Source: Ideonella margarita
GTDB lineage: Bacteria > Pseudomonadota > Gammaproteobacteria > Burkholderiales > Burkholderiaceae_C
NCBI RefSeq assembly: GCF_038066635.1
Contig: NZ_JBBUTI010000010.1
Coordinates: 116,250-180,249, forward strand
Direction of reading: 5' to 3'
DNA length: 64,000 bases
The notes under the pieces are model-generated. The model worked only from the letters and a program-made list of their open reading frames with translations. It was not told where the DNA came from and made no database searches. The position numbers and the translations under genes are program-made. Positions 1 through 8,037 of the stretch are shown in pieces; the stretch's first letter is position 1, and each line of letters begins with the position of its first letter.

Positions 1-950
1 ATGAGTTGTGCGCTGGCGGCATCGAGCATTTCCGGTCGATGGAAACACCGCTCAACTACTTCGTGCCGACCTGGGGTGTGCCGGTCAGCGGCTTCACCGC
101 GGAACAGGTGCAGGCGCTGACCGGTTTGCTGGCGCGTGACTACCCCGGCGCTACCAAGGCGCAACTGGCGATGGCGCAGTTCCTGTCAGGTGAATCGGCA
201 GCCCAGGCTGATTACCGCGTGCTCAAGGCCGCCGACGATCCGACGCGTCTGCCGCACCTGCACACCTTCAGCGAAAGCGAGGCCGGCAGCCCGGTGGGCC
301 AGATGAGCTTCGAGGGTCGGCGTTTCAGCCGCTCGTCCATGAATTACCTGCTTGGACTGGCGATGCTGAAGAAGCACCTCGGTGCCGAGCTGCCCCGGGT
401 TGTGCTCGAGGTGGGGGGTGGCTTCGGCACGCTCGGCGAGGTGCTGGCTGCCAGCGGCATGCCCGACTGGCGCTACATCGACATTGACATTCCCCCCACC
501 AGCTTCGTCGCCCAGTGGTACCTGGAGCAGGCCCTGGGTGCGTCCCGGGTGACGGGCTGGGCACAGACCCATGGGCAGGCCAGCCTGCACATCGAGACGC
601 TGCCACCGGCGTCCGTGCTTGCAGCCTGGCAGATCGAGCAGCTGCAGGGCCGGGTTGACCTATTCGTGAACTTCATTTCGTTCCAGGAAATGGAGCCCCA
701 CATCGTCCGCAATTACCTCGCCCAGGCCATGCGCCTGCAGGCCCGCTGGGTGCTGCTGCGCAATCTGCGCGAGGGCAAGCAGAAGCGTGTCCCTGGCCAG
801 CGCCACGGGGTGGACGATCCGGTGACGGGGGATGACTACCCCGACATGCTGCCGGGGTATGACGTGGTGGAACGCGCGACCTTGCCTTTCGGGTTCAAGA
901 CCGTGGACGGCTTCCACTCTGAACTCACCTTGCTTCGGCGGCAGTCATGA
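1..950 (+). CDS. putative sugar O-methyltransferase (NanM-like), 5' end outside window
   Basis: Reading frame is open to the left edge, so the true start is probably upstream; 314 residues are visible from a TTG at 6. The protein resembles the family annotated as putative sugar O-methyltransferase: a central SAM-binding glycine motif (VVLEVGGGFGTLGEVL, about residue 130) is followed by YIDIDIPP, and a late segment carries LFVNFISFQEM. Such proteins usually sit in surface-polysaccharide or flagellin-glycan clusters and methylate a sugar. It overlaps the next gene (pseF-like) by an ATGA, so the two are probably cotranslated. The role in glycan decoration of flagellin is inferred from the neighbours; the substrate is unknown. 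Confidence 0.65.
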   Translation, partial: ELCAGGIEHFRSMETPLNYFVPTWGVPVSGFTAEQVQALTGLLARDYPGATKAQLAMAQFLSGESAAQADYRVLKAADDPTRLPHLHTFSESEAGSPVGQMSFEGRRFSRSSMNYLLGLAMLKKHLGAELPRVVLEVGGGFGTLGEVLAASGMPDWRYIDIDIPPTSFVAQWYLEQALGASRVTGWAQTHGQASLHIETLPPASVLAAWQIEQLQGRVDLFVNFISFQEMEPHIVRNYLAQAMRLQARWVLLRNLREGKQKRVPGQRHGVDDPVTGDDYPDMLPGYDVVERATLPFGFKTVDGFHSELTLLRRQS

Positions 951-1780
951 CACAGTCCGCTACAACCGGTCGCGTGGCGATCATTCCTGCCCGGGGCGGC
1001 AGCAAGCGCATTCCTCGCAAGAACGTTCGCATGTTTGCAGGACGGCCGATGCTGGCTCATGCCATTGCGCTAGCCAGGGACAGCGGGTTGTTTGAGCGCG
1101 TGGTTGTCTCGACCGACGACGAGGAAATTGCCGCCGTGGCCCGCGCATGGGGCGCGGAGGTGCCGTTTGTCCGACCTGCCGCGCTGGCAGACGACCTTGC
1201 GCCGACGGTGCCAGTGGTGGCACATGCGGTGCAGGCATTGCTCGACGCTGGCTCAACAGTAAGGCAGGTGTGTTGCCTGTATCCGGCCGTCCCGCTGCTG
1301 AGTGTGTCTGCCTTGCAGGAGGGCCTTGCGTTGCTGCAAAGGCAGCCCGGCGCTACCGTCTATGCGTTTCCGGTGCTGGCATTTGAGTCACCCATCCAGC
1401 GCGCGCTGCGCCGTGAAGCGGATGGCCGTACTGCACCGCTTTACCCTGAGCATGTGCAGACCCGCAGCCAGGATCTGGAGCCAGCCTTTTATGACGCCGG
1501 TCAGTTCTACTGGGCAGAGACCGCAACATGGCTGGGTGGCTGGAGTGTGCATGGACATGCCTCGACCTTCGTGTTGCCAGCGCATAGCGTGGTCGATATT
1601 GATGTGCCGGAAGACTGGGCACGGGCAGAGGCGCTCCTTGCCTTGAAGCTGGGTCTTGCCTGGGCTCCACGTCGTCGGATGCGCCCGGCAGGGCTGGGGA
1701 CACCTGACTCATTGCCAGGCGTTGGTCGAAGTGCCGTTGACGCGTGGAGTCGACATCGCCCGGGCCGAGCACCCGTCTGA
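947..1780 (+). CDS. pseF: pseudaminic acid cytidylyltransferase (PseF-like)
   Basis: The N-terminus has the CMP-sialate synthetase family signature (IIPARGGSKRIPRKN, residues 13-27), followed by VVVSTDDEEIA, the DDLAPTVPV segment and, near residue 230, VVDIDVPEDWARAE. These match PseF, which activates pseudaminic acid with CTP to give CMP-Pse for flagellin glycosylation; a neuraminate or legionaminate synthetase is the alternative. The usual family length is about 230 residues. Here the last ~40 residues (arginine- and proline-rich, no recognisable fold) appear to be read-through into decayed downstream sequence. The start ATG overlaps the stop of the methyltransferase. No pseB, C, H or I is in the window; they may lie to the left. 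Confidence 0.75.
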   Translation: MTQSATTGRVAIIPARGGSKRIPRKNVRMFAGRPMLAHAIALARDSGLFERVVVSTDDEEIAAVARAWGAEVPFVRPAALADDLAPTVPVVAHAVQALLDAGSTVRQVCCLYPAVPLLSVSALQEGLALLQRQPGATVYAFPVLAFESPIQRALRREADGRTAPLYPEHVQTRSQDLEPAFYDAGQFYWAETATWLGGWSVHGHASTFVLPAHSVVDIDVPEDWARAEALLALKLGLAWAPRRRMRPAGLGTPDSLPGVGRSAVDAWSRHRPGRAPV

Positions 1781-1795
1781 GCGGGTCGACTGTCT
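1660..1795 (+). pseudogene. possible remnant of pseG (5' end)
   Basis: In the frame that starts at 1656, overlapping the 3' end of pseF, the translation includes QGWGHLTHCQALVEVPLTRG. This resembles the N-terminus of PseG (UDP-sugar hydrolase; typical pattern RVDAS..GxGHxxRCxxLAxxLxxRG), the gene that often follows pseF. The expected Arg-Val-Asp-Ala lead-in is altered to VVGCA, no convincing PseG sequence follows, and the usual ~330 residues are absent. I read it as a decayed or deleted pseG fused to the tail of pseF. The match is short and judged by eye. Confidence 0.35.
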
Positions 1796-2021
1796 GTCGG
1801 GCTCGCCCGAGCCATGGGATCGCCGAGTTTGCAGAGAGGCACTGCCCCCTGTGTCAAGCGCAAGGCGAGGCGGACTCGGCGCTTTTCATCGCTGTTTGCC
1901 TGACGGGCGCTGTTGGTTTGCAGTGCCAGGTTCGTTCAGTGTGTCGTCGTGGTTTGCGGACGGGCCTGTCGCGTCATCAGCACCGGTCGCCCGGGGCTCT
2001 TCCTGATGCTTCAGGGCGCCA
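1796..2021. other. non-coding or decayed stretch
   Basis: No supported gene. Short overlapping frames occur on both strands without recognisable motifs, ribosome binding sites or codon-use support. It probably continues the decayed DNA that follows pseF. Confidence 0.4.
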
Positions 2022-2396
2022 TCACCAGATGGCATACACCATGATGAAGCCGCACAGCACCATGCCGGTCAGGGCGACCAGGAAGAGGCCGTCAGCGACC
2101 CGCTCCAGCCGCTCGGCCAGCTTCGGCTTTCGCGTTCGCAGCGCGAAGAAGATGATGTAGGTGGTCAGCAGGAACAGCAGCGACGACGAGGCCAGCACGT
2201 CATCGGCCACCGTCTGCGCCATCGAGGCCTTGCTGGTGGTCTGGATCAGGGTCACGCCGGTGATGCACAGGCCGGCCAGCGTGGCCGAGAGTGAGAGCAG
2301 CTGCACCAGTTCTTCCCGCACCCACATGGCGTTGCGCCCGGGCTCGGCTGGCTTGGCGGGGGTCTGGTCGTGTGGTTTCTCGACGCTGGTGTTCAC
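2022..2396 (-). CDS. small integral membrane protein of unknown function
   Basis: A 124-residue protein with a polar, proline-containing N-terminus (about 25 residues) and three predicted membrane segments: roughly 32-52 (LLSLSATLAGLCITGVTLI), 68-87 (ASSSLLFLLTTYIIFFAL) and 102-122 (LFLVALTGMVLCGFIMVYAI). A charged loop (RTRKPKLAERLERV) separates the last two. The start is a GTG with an AGGGAAG Shine-Dalgarno five bases upstream. It lies 98 bases downstream of the GT41-like gene on the same strand. I do not recognise the family; no enzymatic motif is visible. Confidence 0.65.
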   Translation of the reverse strand: MNTSVEKPHDQTPAKPAEPGRNAMWVREELVQLLSLSATLAGLCITGVTLIQTTSKASMAQTVADDVLASSSLLFLLTTYIIFFALRTRKPKLAERLERVADGLFLVALTGMVLCGFIMVYAIW

Positions 2397-2494
2397 GGCG
2401 GCTTCCCTGAGAGTTGCGGCATTCTCTCCGCGTTCCCTTCGATGCTCAGGGCTTCCGGCAGTTCCGTGCCCGGTCTGGTCTGCCGGGCGCGCGC

Positions 2495-4396
2495 TCAGGC
2501 CAGCAACGCCGTGGGCGGCTCACCCGCCTGCTCAAGCTCGAACATGCGCACCAGCATCGCTTCAAAGTCTTGCGTGTAGCGGGCCGAGTCGAACAGCGGC
2601 AACTCCAGTCGATGCTGCTCCAGGTACTCGCTCAGGCCGCCGAGCGTCTCTGGCTCGTTCGCCAGCGCGGTGGCCAGGGCCACGTAGCTGTCTTCATCGG
2701 CCGCTGCCAGGTCGGGCAGGCCGCAGGCCGTGACCAGGCTGGCCGCCACCCGGGAGGCGTAGGTGGCTCCCGGCACGGTCAGCACCGGCACACCGGCCCA
2801 CAGGGCCTCGCTGGCGGTGGTGTGGGCGTTGCAGGGCCAGGTGTCGAGGAACAGGTCAGCCTGGCGCAGCCGGGCGATGTGATCATTCATCTGCTTGGTG
2901 CCGGCCCAGAAGATGCGCTCGGGCGGCACGCCGCGCGCCACCAGCTCGCGGTTCAGGTTGGCCTTGGCCGTGGGGTTCCAGGCCAGCAGCCAGAGCACCG
3001 CCTTGGGAGCGCCCGCCATCACGCGGGCCCACAGGTCCAGCATGTGCGGCGAGATCTTGTAGGTCTGGTTGAAGCAGCACAGCACCACGGCGTCTTCAGG
3101 CAGGCCCAGTGAAGCGCGGCTGGGCGCCGGGGGCAGGGCGCGGTGGCGGTCGTTGGGCTGGTAGCTGTTCGGCATCTGGGCGATGCACTCGGTGTAATTG
3201 CCTGCGTGCTCGATGGGGGTGACCACCGGGTCGCCGACGATGTAGTCGAGGAAGTCAGCACCGCTGGTGGCCGGGTAGCCCAGAAATGCCACCTGCACCG
3301 GAGCCGGGCGGAAGGCCAGCAGATCGAAGCGGCTGTTGCGGGTGTGGCCTTTCAGGTCGACCGCGATGTCGATGTCGAGCTCGCGCATGCGCCGGGCAAT
3401 CGCTTCGTTCGTCAGGTGCGTCACGTCGTGGAACTGCTCGCAGGCGGCGCGCACGCGGGTACCGGTGGCCGAGCTGTCTTCGCCGTTGTGCGAGAAGAGA
3501 TGCACCTCGAAGCGGCTGGTGTCGCGCTGCTCCAGCATCTGCGTCATCAGCACGGCGGTGGCGTGGTGGTGGAAGTCGCCTGACAGGTAAGCCACCCGGA
3601 TCGGGCCGGGCCGGCGCTCGCCGCGCTTGTCGAAGGGCTTGATGTGGCGGGTGAGCTGGCGGGTGCGCAGCTCGCCGATGCGGCGCTGCTGGGCGGGCGT
3701 GGCGTCCACCGCCAGCAAGGCGAAGGGCGAGAGCTGCTCGCCGGTGCTGGTGTCGGCGCTGTCGAGTGCGGCCAGCAGCTGCGTGGTGTCGTCCTCGATC
3801 TGGCTCCATTCGCAGCACTGGCGGCCTTCATGCACCAGCAGCGACAGCGCCAGGGCGCGCACCGAGCCGGTGTCCAGCAGGGAGGCGGTGCGGAAGCACT
3901 CCACCGACTCCTTGGCCATGTTCATGTCCTTGAAGATCAGGCCCAGCCGGTAATGCACCATCGGCGAGTCCATCTTGATGGAGAGTGCGGCGAAGCTGGC
4001 CTGGATGGCGTCGTTGAAGCGCTTGCACTGGAACAGCGCGGTGGCGTGCAGGTCATGCCAGGCGAAATCGCGCGGGGCTTCGGCGTCTTGCTCGTCCAGC
4101 ACCCGGGCGGCTTCGGCATGCCGGTTCATCTTCATCAGGCATTCGGCCAGCAGGCGCCGCGACATCTCGTCTTTCGGGGCCATGCGCACGGCGCGCTGGG
4201 CGTGGTCGATGGCCCGCTCGGGGTAGCCGGCCTTGGCCAGCGCTCCGGCCAGTTGCAGCCAAAGCCGCGGGTTGCCGGGGTGCAGGCTGGCTGCTTGCTC
4301 GAACTCGGAGCAGGCCTGCAGCCAGTGGCGGGCCTGCAGGGCCTTCTTGCCGGCTTGCAGGTGGCGCTCGGCGCGCTGGAGGGTGGCATTGCTCAT
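2495..4396 (-). CDS. O-GlcNAc-transferase-like protein: TPR domain plus GT41 catalytic domain
   Basis: 633 residues. Residues ~5-235 are tetratricopeptide repeats (for example LWLQLAGALAKAGYPERAID). Residues ~270-620 match the GT41/SPY catalytic region: RVAYLSGDFHHHATAVL carries the conserved His, VDLKGHTRNSR and VQVAFLGYPATSG follow, and LFLDTWPCNAHTTASEALW with GVPVLTVPG forms the nucleotide-sugar pocket. Family members transfer a sugar to Ser/Thr of target proteins; next to flagellin genes the likely target is flagellin (inference). Its ATG overlaps the stop of the upstream GT2 gene by four bases, so the two form one operon reading away from the flagellins. Cytoplasmic; no signal peptide. 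Confidence 0.88.
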   Translation of the reverse strand: MSNATLQRAERHLQAGKKALQARHWLQACSEFEQAASLHPGNPRLWLQLAGALAKAGYPERAIDHAQRAVRMAPKDEMSRRLLAECLMKMNRHAEAARVLDEQDAEAPRDFAWHDLHATALFQCKRFNDAIQASFAALSIKMDSPMVHYRLGLIFKDMNMAKESVECFRTASLLDTGSVRALALSLLVHEGRQCCEWSQIEDDTTQLLAALDSADTSTGEQLSPFALLAVDATPAQQRRIGELRTRQLTRHIKPFDKRGERRPGPIRVAYLSGDFHHHATAVLMTQMLEQRDTSRFEVHLFSHNGEDSSATGTRVRAACEQFHDVTHLTNEAIARRMRELDIDIAVDLKGHTRNSRFDLLAFRPAPVQVAFLGYPATSGADFLDYIVGDPVVTPIEHAGNYTECIAQMPNSYQPNDRHRALPPAPSRASLGLPEDAVVLCCFNQTYKISPHMLDLWARVMAGAPKAVLWLLAWNPTAKANLNRELVARGVPPERIFWAGTKQMNDHIARLRQADLFLDTWPCNAHTTASEALWAGVPVLTVPGATYASRVAASLVTACGLPDLAAADEDSYVALATALANEPETLGGLSEYLEQHRLELPLFDSARYTQDFEAMLVRMFELEQAGEPPTALLA

Positions 4397-5478
4397 GGCG
4401 TGGGGCTCAGTTCAGGGTGCGCCGGGGCGCTGTCAGTCAGGCAGGCGCTCAGCAGCGCCAGGTTTTGTTCGGCAAGGTGGCTGCCTCGGCCGGCCACGGC
4501 GCCTTCCAGTTCAGGCCGCTCGCCGATCAGCAGGCAGCGCTGCCAGGCTTCTTCGATCATTGGCAGCAGATCAGGGGCGCGGGCAGGCTCGTCGGCGGCC
4601 CAGTCGAGCAGCAGATCGCCCAGGGCGAAGAAAAAGTCGGGCGACTCGGACCAGCGCTGCAGCTGCTGCTCGGCGCGGCACAGGCCTTCCGCATGACGGC
4701 CGCAGCGCTTGAGCGCATGCAGGCTGCGCACATCCAGGTCATGCAGCCAGGCGGGCAGGGCGGCGGGCGGGGTGTCCGGGTCGGGTTCGAGCAGGTCTTC
4801 GGCGCGGTGGAAGCAGTGCAGCGCGTCGGTGTAGCGCTCGTACACGTCGTGGTCCTTGCCGAGTTGGTACCAGAGGTAGGCGTCGTGCGGATCGTCTTTC
4901 AGCGCGGCCTGCAGCAGCGCGGTATTGCGGCCGGCCTTGGCCTGCAGCGCCTGCTGGCGGTAGCCCTCGTGGCTGATGCGCACCGGCAGCCGCACCACGG
5001 GCAGCTGGTGCTGCGGTTGCTCATGCACCCGGCCGGTGTAGCGCACGTGGCCGGGCAGCACCCGGCTGATCCAGCTGGGCGAAGTGGCCACCGCGTCGCC
5101 CTGGTCGTAGCTGCTGTCCACCCGCACGCAACCCACGTGGTCAGGGGGGGTGTGGCGCAGCGCGGCAATGGCGGGGCCGCCTTCGGTCAGGCGCTCATCG
5201 GCGTCCAGCACCAGGTGCCAGTCGGCGCCGGCCAGCGCCAGGGCTGCATTGCGGGCAGCGCTGAAATCATTCGGCCAGGCCAGGTGGGCCACGCGGGCAC
5301 CGGCGGCGCGGGCCACCTCGGGCGTGCCGTCGGTGGAGCCGGTGTCGAGCACCAGCATATCGTCCACCCAGGGTCGGGCGCTGGCGAGGGCAGCGCCCAG
5401 ATGTGCGGCTTCGTTGCGCACGATCATCACCAGCGCCACGCGGCGCGGGCCTTGGCGGGGCTGGATGTCGGCAGGCAT
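4393..5478 (-). CDS. GT2-family glycosyltransferase with C-terminal TPR-like region
   Basis: 361 residues. The N-terminal GT-A domain has VALVMIVRNEAAHLGAAL (residues ~14-31), VLDTGSTDGTPEVA and the metal-binding VLDADERL, the classic DxD-type motif of GT2 enzymes. The C-terminal ~180 residues are helical and TPR-like (DAYLWYQLGKDHDVYERYTDALHCF would be typical). It is the first gene of a two-gene minus-strand operon with the GT41-like transferase and is divergent from the first flagellin. It probably builds or extends the glycan on flagellin; donor and acceptor cannot be read from the sequence. Confidence 0.85.
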   Translation of the reverse strand: MPADIQPRQGPRRVALVMIVRNEAAHLGAALASARPWVDDMLVLDTGSTDGTPEVARAAGARVAHLAWPNDFSAARNAALALAGADWHLVLDADERLTEGGPAIAALRHTPPDHVGCVRVDSSYDQGDAVATSPSWISRVLPGHVRYTGRVHEQPQHQLPVVRLPVRISHEGYRQQALQAKAGRNTALLQAALKDDPHDAYLWYQLGKDHDVYERYTDALHCFHRAEDLLEPDPDTPPAALPAWLHDLDVRSLHALKRCGRHAEGLCRAEQQLQRWSESPDFFFALGDLLLDWAADEPARAPDLLPMIEEAWQRCLLIGERPELEGAVAGRGSHLAEQNLALLSACLTDSAPAHPELSPTP

Positions 5479-5495
5479 GCGCGGAACTTTAGGTC

Positions 5496-5522
5496 TGAGG
5501 TTCTGCGCTTAAAGGCCGATAA
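5496..5522 (+). promoter_or_regulatory. sigma-28 (FliA) promoter candidate, distal, upstream of flagellin 1
   Basis: TGAGGTTC at 5496-5503, 11 bases, then a perfect GCCGATAA at 5515-5522, compared with the enterobacterial TAAAGTTT-N11-GCCGATAA. It faces flagellin 1 but would leave a leader of about 210 bases. The -35 is weak (5 of 8) while the -10 is perfect. Confidence 0.55.
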
Positions 5523-5623
5523 GCAGGGTAGAGGCGGGCTTCCATGGGGCTCAAGTGCCCCGGCCCGACTCAAGAAGCCAGCTCGTCCGAAAGTGATCGA
5601 AGGAAAAGAGGCAAAAAAAAACC

Positions 5624-5651
5624 TCAAGTTCAGCGATCACCTCTCCGAAAT
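5624..5651 (+). promoter_or_regulatory. sigma-28 promoter candidate, proximal, flagellin 1
   Basis: TCAAGTTC at 5624-5631, 12 bases, then TCCGAAAT at 5644-5651. The -35 shares the TCAAGT core seen before flagellin 2, fliD and fliS; the -10 keeps the CCGA core. The leader to the ATG would be about 80 bases. Confidence 0.5.
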
Positions 5652-5740
5652 CCAGTGTACGGCCCCAAAACTTTGACGGGGGCGCAATCTCCGGGCCCGA
5701 ACCCGGGTCCAGTTCAACACCCCGTGAAGGAGCAGCTCAA

Positions 5741-6583
5741 ATGCCCGCAACCATCAACACCAACGTTGCTTCGCTGAATGCGCAGCGCAATTTCGCTACC
5801 TCTCAAAGCTCGCTGTCGACCTCGATGCAGCGGCTGTCGTCGGGCTTGCGGATCAATTCCGCCAAGGACGACGCCGCCGGTCTGGCGATCGCCGAACGCA
5901 TGCAAGCCCAGGTCAAGGGCATGAACGTGGCCATCCGCAATGCCAACGACGGTGTGTCGCTGGTGCAGACGGCAGAAGGCGCGCTTTCCAAGGTCGGCGA
6001 TTCGCTGCAGCGCATGCGTGAGCTGGCGGTGCAGGCGCGCAACGCCACCAACTCCAGCTCGGACCGCGACTCGCTGAACAAGGAGTTCTCGGCCCTGCAG
6101 AAGGAAATGACCCGCGTGCTGGGTGGCACCAGCTTCAACGGCAAGCACATGCTGGGCGCCGATGGCACCACGCTGCAGTTCCAGGTGGGCGCCAACGTGA
6201 CCGACGACGACATGATCTCGGTGAAGACCACCGACATGACGTCTGATGCCGACATCAAGGCCGTGACCACCGGCGTGTCGATCGATGGCGACGCCACGGT
6301 GTCGGACATCGGTGACGTGATCAGCGCGATCGACACCGCCATCAACACGGTGAACGACCAGCGTGCCGAGTTCGGTGCAGCCCAGAGCCGGTTCGAGTCG
6401 GTGATCTCCAGCCTGCAGCAAGGCGTGGAAGCCCAGAGCGCCGCCCGCAGCCGGATCATGGACGCGGACTTCGCGCAGGAAACCGCCAACATGAGCCGAG
6501 CGCAGATCCTGCAGCAGGCCGGCACGGCGATGATCGCCCAGGCGAACGCGTTGCCGCAGAACGTCCTGTCATTGCTTCGATGA
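5741..6583 (+). CDS. fliC: flagellin 1
   Basis: 280 residues, a short flagellin. The D0/D1 N-terminus is canonical (INTNVASLNAQRN, then LSSGLRINSAKDDAAGLAIA), as is the C-terminus (SRIMDADFAQETANMSRAQI and QQAGTAMIAQANALPQNVLSLL). The central region (~residues 150-205) is small, so only a minimal surface domain remains. It polymerises outside the cell into the filament after export by the fli/flh type III system. A GAAGGAG ribosome binding site precedes the ATG. It is the first of three tandem paralogues; the second is closely similar, the third more divergent. The adjacent glycosyltransferases suggest it is glycosylated (inference). Confidence 0.96.
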   Translation: MPATINTNVASLNAQRNFATSQSSLSTSMQRLSSGLRINSAKDDAAGLAIAERMQAQVKGMNVAIRNANDGVSLVQTAEGALSKVGDSLQRMRELAVQARNATNSSSDRDSLNKEFSALQKEMTRVLGGTSFNGKHMLGADGTTLQFQVGANVTDDDMISVKTTDMTSDADIKAVTTGVSIDGDATVSDIGDVISAIDTAINTVNDQRAEFGAAQSRFESVISSLQQGVEAQSAARSRIMDADFAQETANMSRAQILQQAGTAMIAQANALPQNVLSLLR

Positions 6584-6653
6584 CACTGCGGCGACCCGCA
6601 TAGGTGGGTCGCCTGGATCGTCCTCTGGCAGAGGACCCCCCGTGACTGCACCT

Positions 6654-6697
6654 GGCTGAAGGACCCGCAAGGGACCTTCAGCCTGCAGGTTCTTTTA
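6654..6697 (+). terminator. terminator after flagellin 1
   Basis: Long hairpin: GGCTGAAGG (6654-6662) pairs with CCTTCAGCC (6675-6683), with an inner CCC/GGG stem closed by a GCAA tetraloop, followed by a T-rich tail. A second hairpin, GGCGACCC (6590-6597) with GGGTCGCC (6606-6613), lies just after the stop codon. Together with the promoter at 6707 they account for most of the 320-base gap 6584-6903. Confidence 0.7.
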
Positions 6698-6706
6698 AAA
6701 AAGTTC

Positions 6707-6734
6707 TCAAGTTGAGAAAGCGGCTTTCCGATAC
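6707..6734 (+). promoter_or_regulatory. sigma-28 promoter, flagellin 2
   Basis: TCAAGTTG at 6707-6714, 12 bases, then TCCGATAC at 6727-6734 (6 of 8 to GCCGATAA). It lies directly after the flagellin 1 terminator and gives a leader of about 160 bases to the ATG at 6904. No other feature was found in the leader. Confidence 0.65.
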
Positions 6735-6903
6735 CCAACACAACAGGACGTGATTTACACAGTTCTGCGGTCCGGTGAGACGGCCAAAGGTCAGGCGGCG
6801 AGCACAGCTCTCCACCCGATCGGAGGAGCACCTGGCGCTGGTCGATGAAACGACGCCGGTGCTTTAACCGGAGACTTTTGGAACCTGTAATAGGAGTATC
6901 AAC

Positions 6904-7746
6904 ATGCCGCAAACCATCAACACCAACATCGCTTCGCTGAACGCTCAACGCAACCTGAGCTCGTCGCAAAGCTCGCTGTCGACTTCGATGCAACGCCTGT
7001 CTTCCGGCATGCGCATCAACTCGGCCAAGGACGATGCCGCCGGTCTGGCGATCGCCGAACGCATGAATGCCCAGGTCAAGGGCATGAATGTGGCCATCCG
7101 CAACGCCAATGACGGCGTCTCGCTGGTGCAGACCGCAGAAGGCGCCCTCGCCAAGGTGGGTGATTCGCTGCAACGGATGCGTGAGCTGTCTGTCCAGGCC
7201 CGCAATGCCACCAACTCCAGCTCGGACCGCGATTCGCTGAACAAGGAATTCGGTCAGCTGCAGAAGGAAATCAACCGCGTGCTGGGTGGCACGGCCTTCA
7301 ACGGCAAGCACATGCTGGGGGCAGACGCCACCAACATGACCTTCCAGGTCGGCGCCAACGTGACGGATGACGACATCATCCAGATCGAGACGACCGACAT
7401 GACCTCGGACGCGGACATCAAGGCCGTGACCACCGGGGTGGCGATCGACGGCAATGCCACGGTCTCCGACATCGGCGATGTGATCAGCGCGATCGACACG
7501 GCCATCAACACCGTGAACGACCAGCGTGCCGACTTCGGTGCCGCCCAGAGCCGCTTCGAGGCGGTCATCTCGAACCTGCAGCAGTCGGTGGAAAACCAGT
7601 CCGCCGCCCGCAGCCGGATCATGGATGCGGACTTCGCGGTGGAAACCTCGAACATGAGCCGAGCGCAGATCCTGCAGCAGGCCGGCACCGCGATGATTGC
7701 CCAGGCCAACCAGGCACCGCAGCAGGTCCTGCGTCTCCTGCAGTAA
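6904..7746 (+). CDS. flagellin 2
   Basis: 280 residues, nearly identical in architecture to flagellin 1 and very similar in sequence, including the middle domain (TDMTSDADIKAVTTG in both). The start ATG follows TAGGAGTATCAAC, a good ribosome binding site. D0/D1 motifs are intact at both ends; the C-terminus ends QAPQQVLRLLQ. It has its own sigma-28 promoter and its own terminator, so it is an independent late-class unit. It is an export substrate and filament subunit, and recent duplication with flagellin 1 is likely. Confidence 0.96.
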   Translation: MPQTINTNIASLNAQRNLSSSQSSLSTSMQRLSSGMRINSAKDDAAGLAIAERMNAQVKGMNVAIRNANDGVSLVQTAEGALAKVGDSLQRMRELSVQARNATNSSSDRDSLNKEFGQLQKEINRVLGGTAFNGKHMLGADATNMTFQVGANVTDDDIIQIETTDMTSDADIKAVTTGVAIDGNATVSDIGDVISAIDTAINTVNDQRADFGAAQSRFEAVISNLQQSVENQSAARSRIMDADFAVETSNMSRAQILQQAGTAMIAQANQAPQQVLRLLQ

Positions 7747-7776
7747 GACTGACCCCCAGGCGCCACCAGCGCCTGA

Positions 7777-7820
7777 TTCGCCCGCCATCGATTGAAGATG
7801 GCGGGCGAATTTGCTTTATT
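7777..7820 (+). terminator. terminator after flagellin 2
   Basis: Perfect 13-bp stem: TTCGCCCGCCATC (7777-7789) with GATGGCGGGCGAA (7797-7809), 7-base loop, followed by a T-rich stretch. It is one of the strongest hairpins in the window. Confidence 0.85.
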
Positions 7821-8037
7821 TCGCTGCTTTGCACAGGGGGCACCCTGTTCAGAATCACTCCAACGCCTCTCCATTTGGGATAGGCGTCGTCCGGAATCAC
7901 TGCCGAGACGCGCGGTGCCGCAAGGTGCCACGTTCGACGGTGACCAGTACCGGGCTTGGAAGCCACGCGCAGTTCCGGCGTGGCCTCGAAGGTCCGGCAC
8001 GTTCGCCGGGTGTGGTTGATTCTTGAGGAGTGCTCGC

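Noticed and set aside
5803..7788. Long open frame (661 codons) on the minus strand across flagellins 1 and 2
   Set aside because: It is antisense to two clear flagellins and reflects high GC at third positions; no domain, ribosome binding site or codon support.
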